From: Auanema rhodensis | Taxonomy: Eukaryota; Nematoda; Chromadorea; Rhabditida; Rhabditidae | Assembly: GCA_964057225.1 (NCBI GenBank) | Contig: OZ059897.1 | Span: forward strand, 11,532,001 to 11,596,000 | Reading direction: 5' to 3' | Length of the DNA stretch: 64,000 bases | Shown: one piece after another, positions 10,346 through 23,619 of the stretch | Position numbering within the stretch: position 1 is the first letter of the stretch | Layout: each line of letters opens with the position of its first letter | Program-made: the position numbers and the translations under genes | The notes under the pieces: generated by a model | Told to the model about the DNA's origin: nothing | Database searches by the model: none | The model's input: the letters and a program-made list of their open reading frames with translations, nothing else

Positions 10346-12812
10346 CTAGACAGTTCTAGTATTAGTTGACTTCTCTAATGGTTCTTCTTTTTTCTGACAT
10401 AAGCATGTTTTCCTACACCAAAGAAAGCGAGTAGCCTGCAAAAAGGTTGAAAATGTCAATGAAATCGAAAACGGTATACCTGGTTACTTTCACAGTATCC
10501 GGCTGATTTCCAGGCTGGACATTTGATGGGATATTCGTCTTTTTCATAGAAGCATTCAGATTTTTTTTCGTCTGTAGGTAGTTTCTTTTCTTTTTTTGAA
10601 ATTCGTAAGTTGCGTTTGATACCTTTTGCGGTGATTTGCTTGGTTTGTTCGTTTAACAATCCTATAATAAACTTTAGTTTATGAATAATACTACTGCAAA
10701 CCTGGTATTTCTGCGTTTTTGCTATTCTCATTCAATGGCCCGTCTGTAGAATACTTTTAAAATATATTATCAAACAGTTTGTTTCTCACCCTTTAAGAAT
10801 TGTTGGCATTTTGATTTTCCTTGTCTTCCGTTCAATTGTTTAGGATTAGGTTTTCTTCTGTTATTCCTATTTCGAGCGTATGCGTTTTGTCCATTCAACT
10901 GATGAATGTTCAATATTGGATTAATTGAAATATTCAACTTCTCACATTAGGGGGTTGTTTGAAATCAGGCTTTTCTGTATTATACGCATCTGTACTCGTT
11001 GGATTAAAGTTGTTTGATGCTTCACATTTATTATACGTATTATCTTTTTCATTCTTCTCTAAAAAAATTGCTGTGAACGTGAAAAAAAAGTTTTTTGAAC
11101 AATACCGTTGTCGCTTTGACCACCAAAGTCGATGTCTTCAGTATTGTAATCATTGCCCACTCTTTCTCCGTCCTGAATAGCCTACTTCTGAAACACTGTC
11201 AAAAGAATTCTTTTACCTCGTTATCCCTATATGTTTCAGTTTCCCCATCAATTGTTTTTGTAACCTAGTAAGTGTAAAAAATAAAATCAACCTTCAGTAA
11301 CATACTTTTATGTCGCCTTCCACTTTCACTAATTCTCCATTTTCGTCGTCTTCATTATCTTTTTCTTCATCTTCGTCATCATCATCATCATCATCTTCCT
11401 TTTTCTGCTTTTTCTTTTTCTTTTTATTGTTTTTTTTCTTTAAAAAATAGGTTTTAATAGTTAGACACGGTTGTTTTTTTATACACTATTCTTCCGTGTC
11501 TTTGAAGTTTTTTTTGACTTCTTGTGCTTCTTCGTGCCTTCATCGTCTTCATCTTCAGAATCCTCATCATTATCAGCATCATCCATATCCCCATCTTCGT
11601 CCTCTTTTTCTTTTGAGTCTTCGCCAGTTTCATCAGGATTCTTCTAAACATATTCAAAACTCACAAGAAAAAGTAAATGGAAACTAACCAAAGGTTGAAC
11701 AGAGGCTTCTTCTAACGGAACTTCATTATCGCTATTCTCTTTATGCTTGCTAGCGTCAGATGAGCCTTTTTCCTTTTTTTTATCCTTAGAAATTTTCGCT
11801 TTATGCTTTTCAGCTTTTTTATCTGTCATATTTATAAGTAACTATTTAAATATATATATTTTTTTTTGTGTTTTCACCTTTGTCGCTTTTTTTACTTTTA
11901 TCTTTCTTCTTCACGATTGTTTCCACAAGTGGTTCTTCTATGACCTGAATGAGAGGATAATTTGAATTAACGAAGAAATACTAACGAAACTTTCATCATT
12001 TCGTGTCTGAGGAGATTCGAGGCTTTTTTTGCTGAAACATAATGATTTCCTGCTTATTTTTTGTTGTATACCTATTGCTAAGATCGTCACCGTGCTCACT
12101 TGGCAATGGTCTAGGTTTAGGAGGGTTAATGACCGCAAAATGTTCACGGTTTCTTAGTGGGCGCCGCAGTCGTGAATATGAGCGATATGGAACAGAGGCT
12201 ATTTCTTCATCGAATTCAGGAATAAATACGCTTTGTTGATGATCGCCGTACCTATGTTGAAAAACCAGTGTGCAATACATTTTACAAATTTAAACCTCGG
12301 AATATAATTTGGATATACTGGAGACCAGCGTGAGTACTGTTTACTTCGTGGAGTTGGTCTTGAGGCGTCTAAGGGAGGATCACTAAATTAGAAATAACAT
12401 GTAGTCACATATTTAAACCGTTACGCATGTCTAGGGTTAATTTGATCCCATTGCTGTATTTCAATTTCTCCATTTTTGGTTTTAACGTTATGAACTACTG
12501 AGTTAAAATTGGTAGGGGTACCATGAGCTACAGCATTATCAGAACCATCTGAATGTTCATTCTGATATTGTTGGCTAAGCTGCTGGCGCAGAAGCGCCAT
12601 CGTTAAATCTGCCTCCGCATTTGAATTTGGCGTAAATATATTACCAGCTCCAAAAAGAGTTTTTAGATCTAAACAAATAAAATAATTAAAGTATAATATT
12701 ATTCACTGAATCTGATACAGTTTGTGATACAACTTAAAAACTTACCTATCTGGGACTTAACTAAACATATTAAATTATTCAGAAATAAAAAATACAGTAG
12801 GGAATAGTTCAT
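10346..12812 (-). CDS. Secreted lysine/aspartate-rich protein with C-terminal ShK-type domain
   Basis: The minus-strand ATG at 12812 opens a signal peptide (MNYSLLYFLFLNNLICLVKS). A Gln/Asn-rich part and a Pro/Arg-rich part containing RLRRPLRNREHF follow. The long middle alternates Lys-rich and Asp/Glu-rich runs (11330-11830). Exons at 10800-11220 are Asn-rich. The last exons (10560 down to 10346) carry six cysteines spaced as in an ShK-type domain: CFYEKDEYPIKC, W, GYC, WC, TC, C. I infer a secreted matrix, cuticle or eggshell type protein. ShK-type modules are common in nematode proteins and are not evidence of toxicity. About a dozen short introns make exon borders approximate. Its neighbour at 13612-16329 has the same plan (signal peptide, disordered acidic body, final ShK-type domain), which suggests local duplication. 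Confidence 0.75.
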
Positions 12813-13611
12813 TTAGGAATATGGCCAAACTGGGAAAACAGAAGGAGGCGTAGAACCTACTTGAGATTGTAAGGATTTCTAAGAGTAGGAACAACATATC
12901 TTGATGTCCAAAACAGGACTACTTCATGGATCATCTGAATTAGCAACTGATTAGCACTGGATTCCTTATACCTCTTTTATTTCTTAATTTAGCACTACTA
13001 ATGCAGTGTTATTTTTTGATATCGTAGTTCCAGATTGATTTTGACAGGCCGAAATCAAACCAAAGGAAAGCATAGATAATGAAAGCTATGTTTCTATGAT
13101 TTATTTTTAAACAAAATGTAAAAATGTTTGTTCATTAGAGATTATTTTAAAATAATAGTTATTATTAACGTTTCCTTCTTTCATTTACTATATCTGAGAT
13201 AATTATATTCAAAATGTAGTTTTTGTCATGTTGCCTACTTTTACAAATTATATAATATGTTTAGAGAGCAGAAATTGTATCAAATGATATCATAAATTAC
13301 GCCAAAGTATACAATTGAAATGATTCTTGTCGAACATCTTGTATTGTGAGTTGTTGCCTATTACTTCTTTATCCATTGTATTTCATGAAAAAACTTGATC
13401 TATTTGTGTTGTGAAAGCCCTTAAGCGCAACTAAAGTAATTAATACATAAATTACTTCATTCTTCTCACAATATGTTTGTTCTCAGTGAATATTTTACAT
13501 AAAAATCAGATGAATGAAAATCTTCATTCCCGCAACCACACACATATTACATAAATAGATAAATATAATCTGATGAATCATTATAACATTTCAAGAGTAA
13601 ATTTCTGGCGT
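12813..13611. other. Spacer between the two ShK-type genes
   Basis: Nothing coding was seen. It should contain the promoter of the 10346-12812 gene and the 3' end signals of the 13612-16329 gene. Confidence 0.4.
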
Positions 13612-16329
13612 TTATTTTCTATGTAACTTGGGACCAATACATAAGCATGTTTTTCTACAAAACAAAAACATTGTAGCTCTGTTTTCCACACACAATCCTC
13701 CATCAGCCCATTCCTTAAGTTCTATATTGAAAAGAATGTTAATATGTTTTCAATAACCTGACACAGCATTCCTTTGTCATCTTCTTCTTTTTGACAATCG
13801 AAGATATGAGGTTTCCATCTTCGATTAATGTCGGCGATTTCATCAAGCTCAGATGTATCCAGAGAAAGGGCATTCATTCGGTCATTCTCAAGATCATTTC
13901 GTTTTTCTATAATGTCACAATAACATATATTTTATATATTATTATACAATGCCATACAGTTTCAATGAAAACTGAAACTGTATACATCAACTATTATATA
14001 TTTATAAACGATTATCAATCCAATAGAGGTGTTGCCTCAAAAGGGTTGAAGACTTTAGCTTTTATATAGCTTACAGTACCTTTTTCTAGGTCGGGATTGA
14101 CAGTATTTTCAAAAGGACTCAAAGCATAGTGATCAGTCGTCGTTTTCATGTTCTCCAGTGTTGTTGCATTGTCTAAACAGAACTAGTTCAGATTTAATTA
14201 CATTTTGTTCAACACCTGTAGCTGAATCCACTCCTGAGATCTCTACAGTAGTTGTTCCAGTTAGCTAAAACCATGTTTAATATATTTAATAAAACAATTA
14301 AAATTACGGTTTCTTCTACTTCAAGTTCTGAAAAAAAATAATATACGACGAACATTTATAATGACTTACCATGTAATAACGAAGTGCTAGGTGTCGGCAG
14401 TGAAAGCTGCAATATTTGAACTTTTAAAAATAAAATAAACACGTAAGAATGCTTACATGATCATTATCAGCTTCTTCATTATGATGCTCCAAAGCTGCGG
14501 TAGGCCTGTATACATCACCAATAGAAACTCTACCCGACCCTTCATAGCCTAGAACAGTTACTGCAGATCCTTCGATTTCCTCCATGTTACTAAATGTAAC
14601 CCCAGAACCTTCAGAAATTAGAATAGTAGAATCCATATTTTCTGAGAAAGTAGTTGAGATTCCTGAGGCTTCAATGTTCAGACTGGATGATGACAGTTCA
14701 CTATTGATCATAGGTAGTGTTGCAGATATTACTACTGATGCACTGTGGCCAGAACCTTCTTCATTCACAACCTCATTGCCACTTTCCATCTCAACGGTGA
14801 GTAAATGAATTATTGAATCGCTTGTTCCTGATCCTTCGGAGACGGTAATCCCAGATATCATGGCATCATCTCTTCCGGAACCTTCAGAATCAATTATTCC
14901 AGAACCCTCTGAATCAACTATTCCAGAACCTTCAGAATCAATTATTCCAGAACCTTCGGAAATTGTGACTCCTGATCCTTCGAAAATTGTGACTCCTGAT
15001 CCTTCGGAAATTGTGACTCCTGATCCTTCGGAAATTGTGACTCCTGATTCTTCGAAAATTGTGACTCCTGATCCTTCGGAAAATGTGGCTCCTGATCCTT
15101 CGGAAATTGTGACTCCTGATCCTTCGGAAGTTGTAAATACTGATACGTTTGAATCACTTATTCCCGATTTCTGGGTGTCTTCAAGAAATTCAGACTCGTT
15201 CATAACTTCAGTATTCAATGTCGTATAGCTTTGTTCTTTACTAGATGAATCTTGATTTTTCATATCCTCTGTTGAGTATGGCAGAAGAGTAGCAGCTCGT
15301 AATTCCGACGACGTAGGAGGCGCAGGAGGATGTCTTTCGTTTATTAGGTCACCTGATCCCTCAACTGAAATATAATGTTGTTATATGATATATGTATGTT
15401 ATGAACTTACATCCAGAATATCTTTGACTATTAATTGGAGTTTCTCCTGAACCATCAATTATTTCTGTCTCATCACTGATATCATTTCGTGCTAAAAAAT
15501 AAGTTCTGTATATTTTATCTTACAACCTAAACTAATTTAATGATTTTTTTACCATTTTATTTACTTTGTCATATTACTATTGATTACCCATTTCATCTAC
15601 CTAATCATAATATATTTTTCATTTTGGCTCATGATTTAAGCCATTGTCAAACTTTTAACCATCATACTTTTAACCACCATTAACCATGATTTCTATAACA
15701 TTTGTGAAAATAGGTAAAAACACTTTAGAACTAATGTTGTTTCTGTCGTAGATACGAGAAGGCTAGGCGCGATTAGGAAACTTGAATTTGCTATGCTTTT
15801 AAAGAGAGTTAATATGAATTCTTCAAGTAAGACGATTGACAATATGTACGCCAAGCATAATTTTCATGTGTTCAAGCAATGCAACTGACTTAAAACTTTC
15901 AATAGAAACTAGATAGGGCATCTTCCAAGTTTATGAAGATATGTGAATATATGAAAGCTTGACTTTCCTTAGAATTCTTAGATTTATGAAACTAACCTCG
16001 AACATTTCCTTTATTTTTGTCTTTAATAGCACTTTCCACGGGTTCTGTGTACTTGACGCCAAAATGATTTAGTATTGTTACATCTAGGAATCATAAAAAA
16101 AACATGTACAATTTGAATAGCAACCTTTTAAACCTATCTCTTCTTGAGTTTTAGCAGCGTTAGCTTCTCCAAATATTTTAAAAACTATAAAACCAATGAA
16201 TAATCATATTATTAGCATAACATATTAAGATTTACCACTATTATTGTCAGATATTTTATCATAATCTGAACATTTAACTACTATTATATAGCTAAAACAA
16301 AGAAGAAAACAAAACTGAATTTGATTCAT
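13612..16329 (-). CDS. Secreted Ser-Gly proteoglycan core protein with C-terminal ShK-type domain
   Basis: ATG at 16329 starts a clear signal peptide (MNQIQFCFLLCFSYIIVV). The long exon at 14424-15270 encodes about twelve Glu-Gly-Ser-Gly units in a Val-Thr-Ile-Ser-Glu-Gly-Ser-Gly type repeat. Acidic Ser-Gly motifs of this kind are the usual acceptor sites for chondroitin or heparan chains. More such sites occur in upstream exons (DGSGE, VEGSGD). The final exons at 13612-13800 carry an ShK-like six-cysteine pattern: DCQ, LCQ, GLC, LFC, KTCLC. By analogy with nematode chondroitin proteoglycans it may belong to eggshell or extracellular matrix; that role is inferred. An intron of about 480 bases (15500-15990) is unusually long for this window. 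Confidence 0.8.
14940..15140 (-). repeat. 24-bp coding tandem repeat (Glu-Gly-Ser-Gly octapeptide)
   Basis: The plus-strand unit CCTTCGGAAATTGTGACTCC plus four bases repeats about eight times with few changes. It encodes an eight-residue Ser/Thr/Gly/Glu unit with one Ser-Gly site each. High identity implies recent expansion or slippage; copy number probably varies between individuals. Confidence 0.9.
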
Positions 16330-17048
16330 TCAACCTGTAACAATATAAAAAATTTAATAGGAAATATGAGAAAATAAATATAACAAGCACAAAAACATTT
16401 ATTATTCAAATAATATTTTAATAAAGAGCGTATGAAACAGTCTTCATTCGGAAAGACTACGTGAATGACATCTGCCAAACGTCTGCTTAGATAAGAAATA
16501 TATCTGCATACAAATCTAGGATCAACACGTTTGGAAACGCCTCTTCATTGCTCCAGCTTAAAGAAGAATCAGAATTGAAGAAAATATTGAAACAGGAATG
16601 CCTAAAGTCCAATGGAATCTAATTCCTTTGATTTTTGTTAAATTCTAAACGTAGATAGACGAACAATTATGGATAAGATGTATCCCCCTTCATTGAAAAC
16701 GGAATTACAAGTGTGCAATTGACAAGACGCGCACTTTTAAAATATTATATTCAAAGCCGAAAAAAAGAAAGAAACAACATTTAAAATTCCCTTAAAAATA
16801 TCCAATATCCCACAATGGTAAACCACAGACTGTACCATACTTTGATCAACCTGTCTCGAAACTAGTCAAGTCAATCATAAAGGTCCTTCAAGCTACATCG
16901 CTTTCACGACAAATTCATAGCACTCAAGAGTATTCTCGTAAGAAAATAAAGTTTTATTAGGAAAAAATGAACAAATCTACTTCAAATATGTTGAAGCAAC
17001 TATTTTTCAAACTGTTTAACAAATCACCCTAGAAACTACATCTAATAC
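16330..17048. other. Intergenic spacer upstream of the proteoglycan gene
   Basis: AT-rich; no gene seen. It includes the promoter of the proteoglycan gene and the 3' flank of PDHA. Confidence 0.4.
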
Positions 17049-18690
17049 TTATTTTTTCAATGTTTGGATAAGCTCAGCTGAGGTTCGGAAAGGTTGCACA
17101 ATAGACTCGTCAATGGTAGCTCCACGCACCTAAATGTATATCTCCTGTATAGGTAAGAAAAAAAATGTTACTAATTGTGGTTCGGTATTGTGGAAAATAT
17201 CAGCATATAGTCCCTCAAGAGGCATTACTCCATCACTAGTTGCTACCTTAACAGCTTCATCTACTTCTCTACGAACATCCTAAAAGCATTATTAGGACAA
17301 AAACTTGATGTGATATACACCTTATCAATAGCCTTAAGTTCTTCTTCTGTAGCTAAATTAGAAGTGATTATTCTATCTTTGAAGCCAGTAATTGGGTCAC
17401 GTGTTTTTCGAACCTCCTGAATTTCATCCCTAGTACGATAACTGAAAAACAGATAAATTAAAAACAATGCCAGAATTCAAACCTTGTTCCAGGATCGGAC
17501 ATAGAGTGACCATGATAACGGTAAGTAGCCATTTCAAAAACGAGAGGGCCTTTTCCAGAATTGCAATACTCTTTAGCCCATTTAACAGCCTCCCTTACAG
17601 CTAATATATCCATACCATCAACCCACACTCCTGGTACATAATCACCTCTTAAATGGCTCACTAATTACATAGCCTTTGATATTGGTAAATTTACCGCGTA
17701 TAATATTCCATGGAAGCGGAAGCACGTTCTGCAGAAGTACCCATTCCAAATCCATTGTTCTCACAGACAAAAATAACAGGCAAATTCCACAACTTAGCCA
17801 TATTTGTTGATTCGAAGAGCTGGCCTTGATTTGCGGCTCCGTCTCCATATAATGCAAAACACACATTCTGTTGATTGCTACAAAATATACGATACCACAC
17901 TGCTTCCTATTCCCTTTGAAAAATACCGATATTTCATAGCTAGAGCTACTCCGGCTCCAAGCGGTTGTTGGGCTCCAACAATTCCATTACCACCATAAAA
18001 ATCTTTGGCATACATGTGCATAGATCCTCCTTTACCGTATACGTTACCGGAAATTCTACCTGCAAAAACATTCCTGCTTAGTGCAATCCTGAACAGGTTT
18101 TAGGACAAAGAAATAGCAATTCATAATTCAAATAATCTTGGCTTTAGATCTTGACGAATGATATTGGAATATTAATATACTATATTTAAAGAAAAACAAA
18201 AGCTGAATTACCCGTTAATTCGGCAAGAATTTCGGAAACTTTAGCGCCGAATAAATAAGTCCATCCATGGCAACGATAAGCTGTGATTACAGAATCACCC
18301 TCAACCATAGCAGCTTTCATACCGACCGCACAAGCTTCCTGAAAACGCAAACCATAATGAACATAAAATAGAGAATGAAACCTGTCCAGAGTAGAGATGA
18401 CAAAAACCTCTAATTTTTTTCTCTTTGTACAAGTTTCCAGCAGCAGATTCCATTCTTCTGATAACCTGCATCTGACGATAATAACTCAAAGCATCGTCCC
18501 GGGTAAGAGTTACGGTCGTTGAAGGACCATTGTCCAATTTATGCAGTTTAAAACCCTATAAGACATGAACATTATATATCTATGAGCTATATCAAACCTT
18601 TGTATGGAAAGTAACATCGCTGACAAAACGACGTTGTGCGTTAATAAGCGACAATACGGGAAGTTTCACGGATTTCCTGTAGAGAGCCAT
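17049..18690 (-). CDS. PDHA1: Pyruvate dehydrogenase E1 component subunit alpha, mitochondrial
   Basis: This subunit pairs with E1 beta to decarboxylate pyruvate with thiamine diphosphate in the mitochondrial matrix. The ATG at 18690 opens a basic presequence ([21 protein letters not shown]). Then come [20 protein letters not shown], the thiamine-diphosphate/Mg motif [12 protein letters not shown] with its ENNGFGMGT partner, and the regulatory loop [11 protein letters not shown] followed by [11 protein letters not shown], where the serines correspond to the kinase-controlled sites of the family. The frame ends [10 protein letters not shown] at 17049. Six or more short introns interrupt it. 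Length and motifs match the family over the whole protein. UBE4B lies upstream on the same strand, 308 bases away. Confidence 0.93.
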
Positions 18691-18997
18691 GGTTTTCCTT
18701 GAAAATAGTTAATAGAAAATAATATAGCACAACTAACAAAAATAAAAGAATAATATATATGTAACTGATAAGTATAGGTTATCGAATAAACAATGACAAT
18801 CGAAAAACAACTATGTTAAAAAATATTTTATCAAGGAACCAAATAGGATTTCAATATTACATATGGAAATATTTCATGTCTGACACTCTATTAAAGTTTC
18901 AGAAATTTTTTTTTTTAAATAATTCAGGCTTCACCAATGACAATTTTATTTGCCTCAAACCTCAAGCGAAAATAATGACATTTAGAAGACTTGAAAG
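18691..18997. other. Spacer between UBE4B and PDHA
   Basis: No gene seen. The 307-base gap between two same-strand genes could hold an internal promoter or a spliced-leader acceptor. Confidence 0.35.
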
Positions 18998-21900
18998 CTA
19001 TTGTCGACCCAGCTTACTCTTTATCCATTGCTGAATTTCTGCTCTTAACTCAGGTACTGAAACAAAATTATTATGTGAAAGAGCTGGTCTGAGCATAGAG
19101 CATATTCCGTTCACTCTAACAAATTCAAACATCTTTGCGAATAATCAATAATTCCGCGACAACAAATAGATTCGAGAGAGAATTTTTTCACGCTCTGTAA
19201 GAAAAATTACCTGGCTCAAGTTCATCTTCAACCAACTTCGCTCGATTGAAGGGATTAGTTTCATTAGACAATAGATGACGCATTATAACTTTTCTATCCA
19301 TAATATGACCTGACGGTAATCTAACGGGATCTTCCATAATCGTAGCCATTACAGGATCTTGAATGACAACGCAAATATAATATGAACATATTTCATTTAA
19401 AGTACGCAAACCTTTGTATTCTTCAGGCACATCATCATACTCTAATTCCATTTCTTCTGCTTCTTTAGCATTGTAATACTTCGCCGCACTATCAGTTAAA
19501 AATCGAAATCTAAGAATCAAAATAAAAATATTTTAAATCATGAAAAAATACCGTTCTAACTGACTCGTTGAAACAATGTTATATGTTTCCAGCCTTTGTA
19601 CAACATCTTCCATTAGAGCTGGAGTGTAAGAACGCTAAGATAATTTATACATTATTTTGAACAAGATGCATTAATACCTCATCGTTTGCGACACAGCGAG
19701 CAAATTCTGACGAATTCATGTTCACATAAATTTCTACAACTTTTTCCGTAAACCTTCGTGGTTCCCATTTGAACCGCTGTTTTGCATCTCTCACCTCAAT
19801 ACACATGGTTTACTAAGACTAAAGGATTTTACAACTTTTAGTTCTGTGCATTTATTTCCGCAAAGTTGTTGCAAATTATGATTAAGCATAGCAGCCAGAC
19901 GCTCACCAAGCACAATTTCATGGAATGGCTCCGGGGCATCCTTGGTTAATCGCACCAATAAATCAAGAGTGTCCCAGCCATAAGATAACCATGTGCGAGC
20001 CTAAATAATAATATACTGTACATACATGAAAAGCAATATTACATCTCGCTTCGCTGCAGTCAATAGGGATTCTTTAGCCTGTCTCTCTTCATCGGTAAAG
20101 GTCGTCCACTCGGACTTTTTCATTAATCCTTCAATATCGTGGATCTAAAAAATATTCAGAGAATAGCCAAAAAAGGAAATTTACCTTTTTTAACGCAGCG
20201 AGACTCTCGTCTAGTAAATAAGTTGCATCATTAATTATCATATTAATAAAACGAACAAATTCAGGAGGGCACGACCTGAAAACCTTATTTACAGTTGCAA
20301 AAGAAATGTTGATACCTGGCTAGTGTAATCATATTAGCTCTATATATTGGTATTTCCCATAAGCATTTGAAAATTACTTGCATATTTCGCCTAATAGGAA
20401 ACTTGTAATTATAATCAATAGCTTCCACATCAGAATAGAACTAAAAACAATTGTATATTTTCAAAAGTTTAATTTATATCTTACTTTCACAAGGCTCGGC
20501 TGTAGATGATCAATAGCTGCTTGACAGTTCACCATTTGATTCCACATGGAAGTAGCCCGAGGTTGATAAGCGGGGCTGATCATTGACACAGCTTCCACAA
20601 TCTAGAAAGCATAATTATTTGGAAAATACTGACATACATGCCTTCTTGCGTATTGATGGGTTTTTAAAATACTGTGTTCGGCAAATGAAAATTACAAGCT
20701 GGTTTGGCCAATCATTTTGCCTCTCAAGTAATAAGCTAGGAGCACAACTACAAAGGTAAAAGGAAAACATTGAACATTTCGAAATATATACTGACCGTAA
20801 TATATGTGTTACAAAATCCAGAACATCTTCAACGTAAAACTCAGGATACGCAGAAAAGAGATCAGATGACTCCTCAGGTAGTGTGCCATCAATAAAACTA
20901 AAAAACCGAAATCTTGATCAGGAGGGCAAAACAGCTTACTATTGAGGACTAATTGCCATCAACATAAAGCGCATTTGCTTAGTTGCAAACTCCAATCCTA
21001 ACTGTAGGAAAGCCTCATCTCGGAGTAAGCAGTCATAGCACATAAACATGCGGATAATATCCTAGAGAATGAATAATAGAAAACTTAACGCCGAACATAG
21101 CCTAGGGCCTCACGATGACGTGTTCCTTCAAATAATCAAGGTCCATTTGATGTCTTCGATGGTTAAAATTTGCTGAACCTTCCGCTTTCTTTATTGTTTC
21201 TTCCAAAGCCTATTCATAAAATTTTGCAGAGAAAACAAATTGAGCAAACCGCAATTTTCTCCTTCAATTCGGCTACATACATTTTTATTCTCTCCTTTTT
21301 TTCAAGTAATGGTTTTAATCCAATGTGTGAAGCATGGATAGTTAGGAAAAAGCATTCAGTAGTGAATTTTTCGTCCGATGACGTTTCTGAACACTAATGC
21401 ATTACTAAAAACATCAATTATTTCATTACCGTTATCCTCACTGAATTTTTTTGCTGATACTGAATCCATTTTCAGACGTGTTTCATTAGCAATGTCAACT
21501 TTACTGTGTTCTTGGAAAGGATAGAGTGGGTTTACCTAGAAAATGTCTTTATGTTGAACATCTTTAAATAGTTACCTTATCCAGAGTTATCTTAACAGAC
21601 AGAGTAAAAAGCACGCTCATGAAGTTTGTCATAAAAACCTGAGAACACATAAAAGAAAAGTCAACCTGAACTCGAATTGTGAAACTTGAAAAGCACGAAA
21701 ACATGATACCCCCATCATTGCACGTTTCTCATTTCGGCTGATAACTTCTGCTATCCATTCTAACGTTTTTTGACGTGACATTACATTTACTAATAATGTA
21801 TGCATGATGTTATGAAGTCGTTGCTTAAATAAGAAGAAAAAAGTTTTTAAAATCTTTTCCATTTAATTACCCTTGCTGTGCCCATTCTGAAATGGTACGA

Positions 21901-23209
21901 TTGATGTAACATCATACAGCTTTCTACATCCTTCGGCATGTCAGTAATATCATAATATTTCTCAGAATGAGCAGCCTAAAATATATATGTGTATAAACAA
22001 AAAATACTGTATAACATTAACTGACCAGTCCTTCGTCACAAAATATTCCATAATTGAAGAGTGGGCCAAGAAATGACAGTACTGAAATTTCTCGACCAAC
22101 AGCATTTGAACTAATTTTGGGAATAAAATCTTTTCTTTGCACTATCTAAATATATCCACCATTTATATTTATATTGAAGTTGCATTAAAAACTCACCAAA
22201 TTACAAAGAGGTTTTCGGTTGTTTTCCCCAGTTATACATAATAAACGGTTAATAATATCAAAAGTTTCCATAATAATACTATCAGAATTAAATGACATTT
22301 CTTGGAAGCAACAAGCATGTCTCAAATATGTGAATATAGGATCAAAAACCTTAAAAAAATATGAATAAAAAAACTAAGCAAGAAACAAACTTGAGACAAA
22401 CAGTTATCCCCACTAGCTTCACAACTATTTACAATATCTGTCAGGCAATCTAAATTGATTCTACCATCATACATCATCCTCAAAAGTCCCAAGCGAGCAT
22501 AGTAACCATCCAACCTGCCCGAAGTATTTTTACTACCATTAAAGTAAATTCTAACCTACTTAGGATATAAATGCCCACGGAGAAGAACAACAACAGAATT
22601 CAATATACCAGAAAAAAAAGCACTCGCCTCTTTCATATCAGTATCATTTATATCCTATAAATATCGCGATTGATATTCATTGCAAGCATAATTGGTAGCG
22701 TTACCTGATTACAATAATTATTTTTAACATTTAATAACATTTTTTGAGCAAATAGAAGAATAGCAAATTCATTAGTTTGCACGACCGTATCATAGTCAGG
22801 CATACGTAATTGGAAACCTAATGAATTCGGTTCTGTAAATAACACAGTAATTATGGCGAAATATTATCTAGAAACCTGGGAAATCACTACTAACACTTTT
22901 CTCTGGAAGAGAGCTGAATAAACCGCATAAACATTCAGATACCGCATATCTCAAATTATCTAAGAACAAACTAAAGACAGATTCATAAAACTCTAACCTG
23001 GATTATCATCCGGAAAATCGTTTAGAAAACTTTGGCATTCCGTTACATAGTCCCTTAGGTTTGTTGAAATTGCAAATTCTTGGAGATCAAAAACAGTTTT
23101 CACAAGATCGCAACGTGTAGATATCTTCAAAAAGATTTAGAATCAAGAAAAACACATAATATTTCAAGCAAACCTTGTTTGTTATAACAGAATTATTATC
23201 CTCTGACAT
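18998..23209 (-). CDS. UBE4B: Ubiquitin conjugation factor E4 (Ufd2/UBE4B type), U-box ligase
   Basis: E4 enzymes extend ubiquitin chains on substrates handled by the p97/Cdc48 machinery. The C-terminal U-box is clear at 19010-19400: [20 protein letters not shown], then a His-Leu-Leu and NPFNR block, and [15 protein letters not shown] at the end. Upstream, [20 protein letters not shown] (near 20250), [17 protein letters not shown] (near 19900) and a WLSYG segment follow the Ufd2 core of UBE4B rather than UBE4A. The ATG at 23209 starts [12 protein letters not shown]; there is no long N-terminal extension as in mammalian UBE4B, so it is closer to yeast Ufd2 in size (roughly 960 residues). Around 20 introns, nearly all under 60 bases. 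It diverges from the NDUFA11-like gene. Confidence 0.9.
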
Positions 23210-23619
23210 TTGTTAAATATGGAGAGGTCCTGTAAAAAGGATTATTGTATTTAGGAATACATAAGCATTCAAAAAATCAAAAAAGGCGCTTTGACTGAAG
23301 ATATTATCAATGTAAAGCAATTCTCTCTCATATTCTAGTAATATAATGACAAGAATTTTAGAACAAATAAGCTATTTTAATTATAAACACTATTTTCTTT
23401 AAATTAGTAAATACCAATAAATTTCATTTCTAGTCACCATTTCTTTTGAATTTGAGCTAGCACTGAAACTACGCCATACCTCAACCACTGGTGTAAATAA
23501 AACTTGTACAAATTTATCGCAATATTTCTAATTTTATTAAAATGAATATTAACTTTAATCCTTAGGGTTCTTTTCACAATTGTTTACAGTGTTTGATTAT
23601 TTTTATTTAGATATTCAAA
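23210..23619. promoter_or_regulatory. Divergent promoter region, UBE4B / NDUFA11-like
   Basis: 410 bases between two divergent start codons; the promoters of both genes must be here or trans-spliced upstream. A TTTTTATTTAG acceptor ends at 23610, ten bases before the plus-strand ATG, and has no matching donor nearby, as expected for a spliced-leader site. Confidence 0.5.

Noticed and set aside
14860-15228. Plus-strand open frame of 122 codons with Pro-Glu-Pro-Ser repeats
   Set aside because: It is the complement of the Glu-Gly-Ser-Gly repeat exon; the minus-strand frame has signal peptide, introns and ShK-type domain context.
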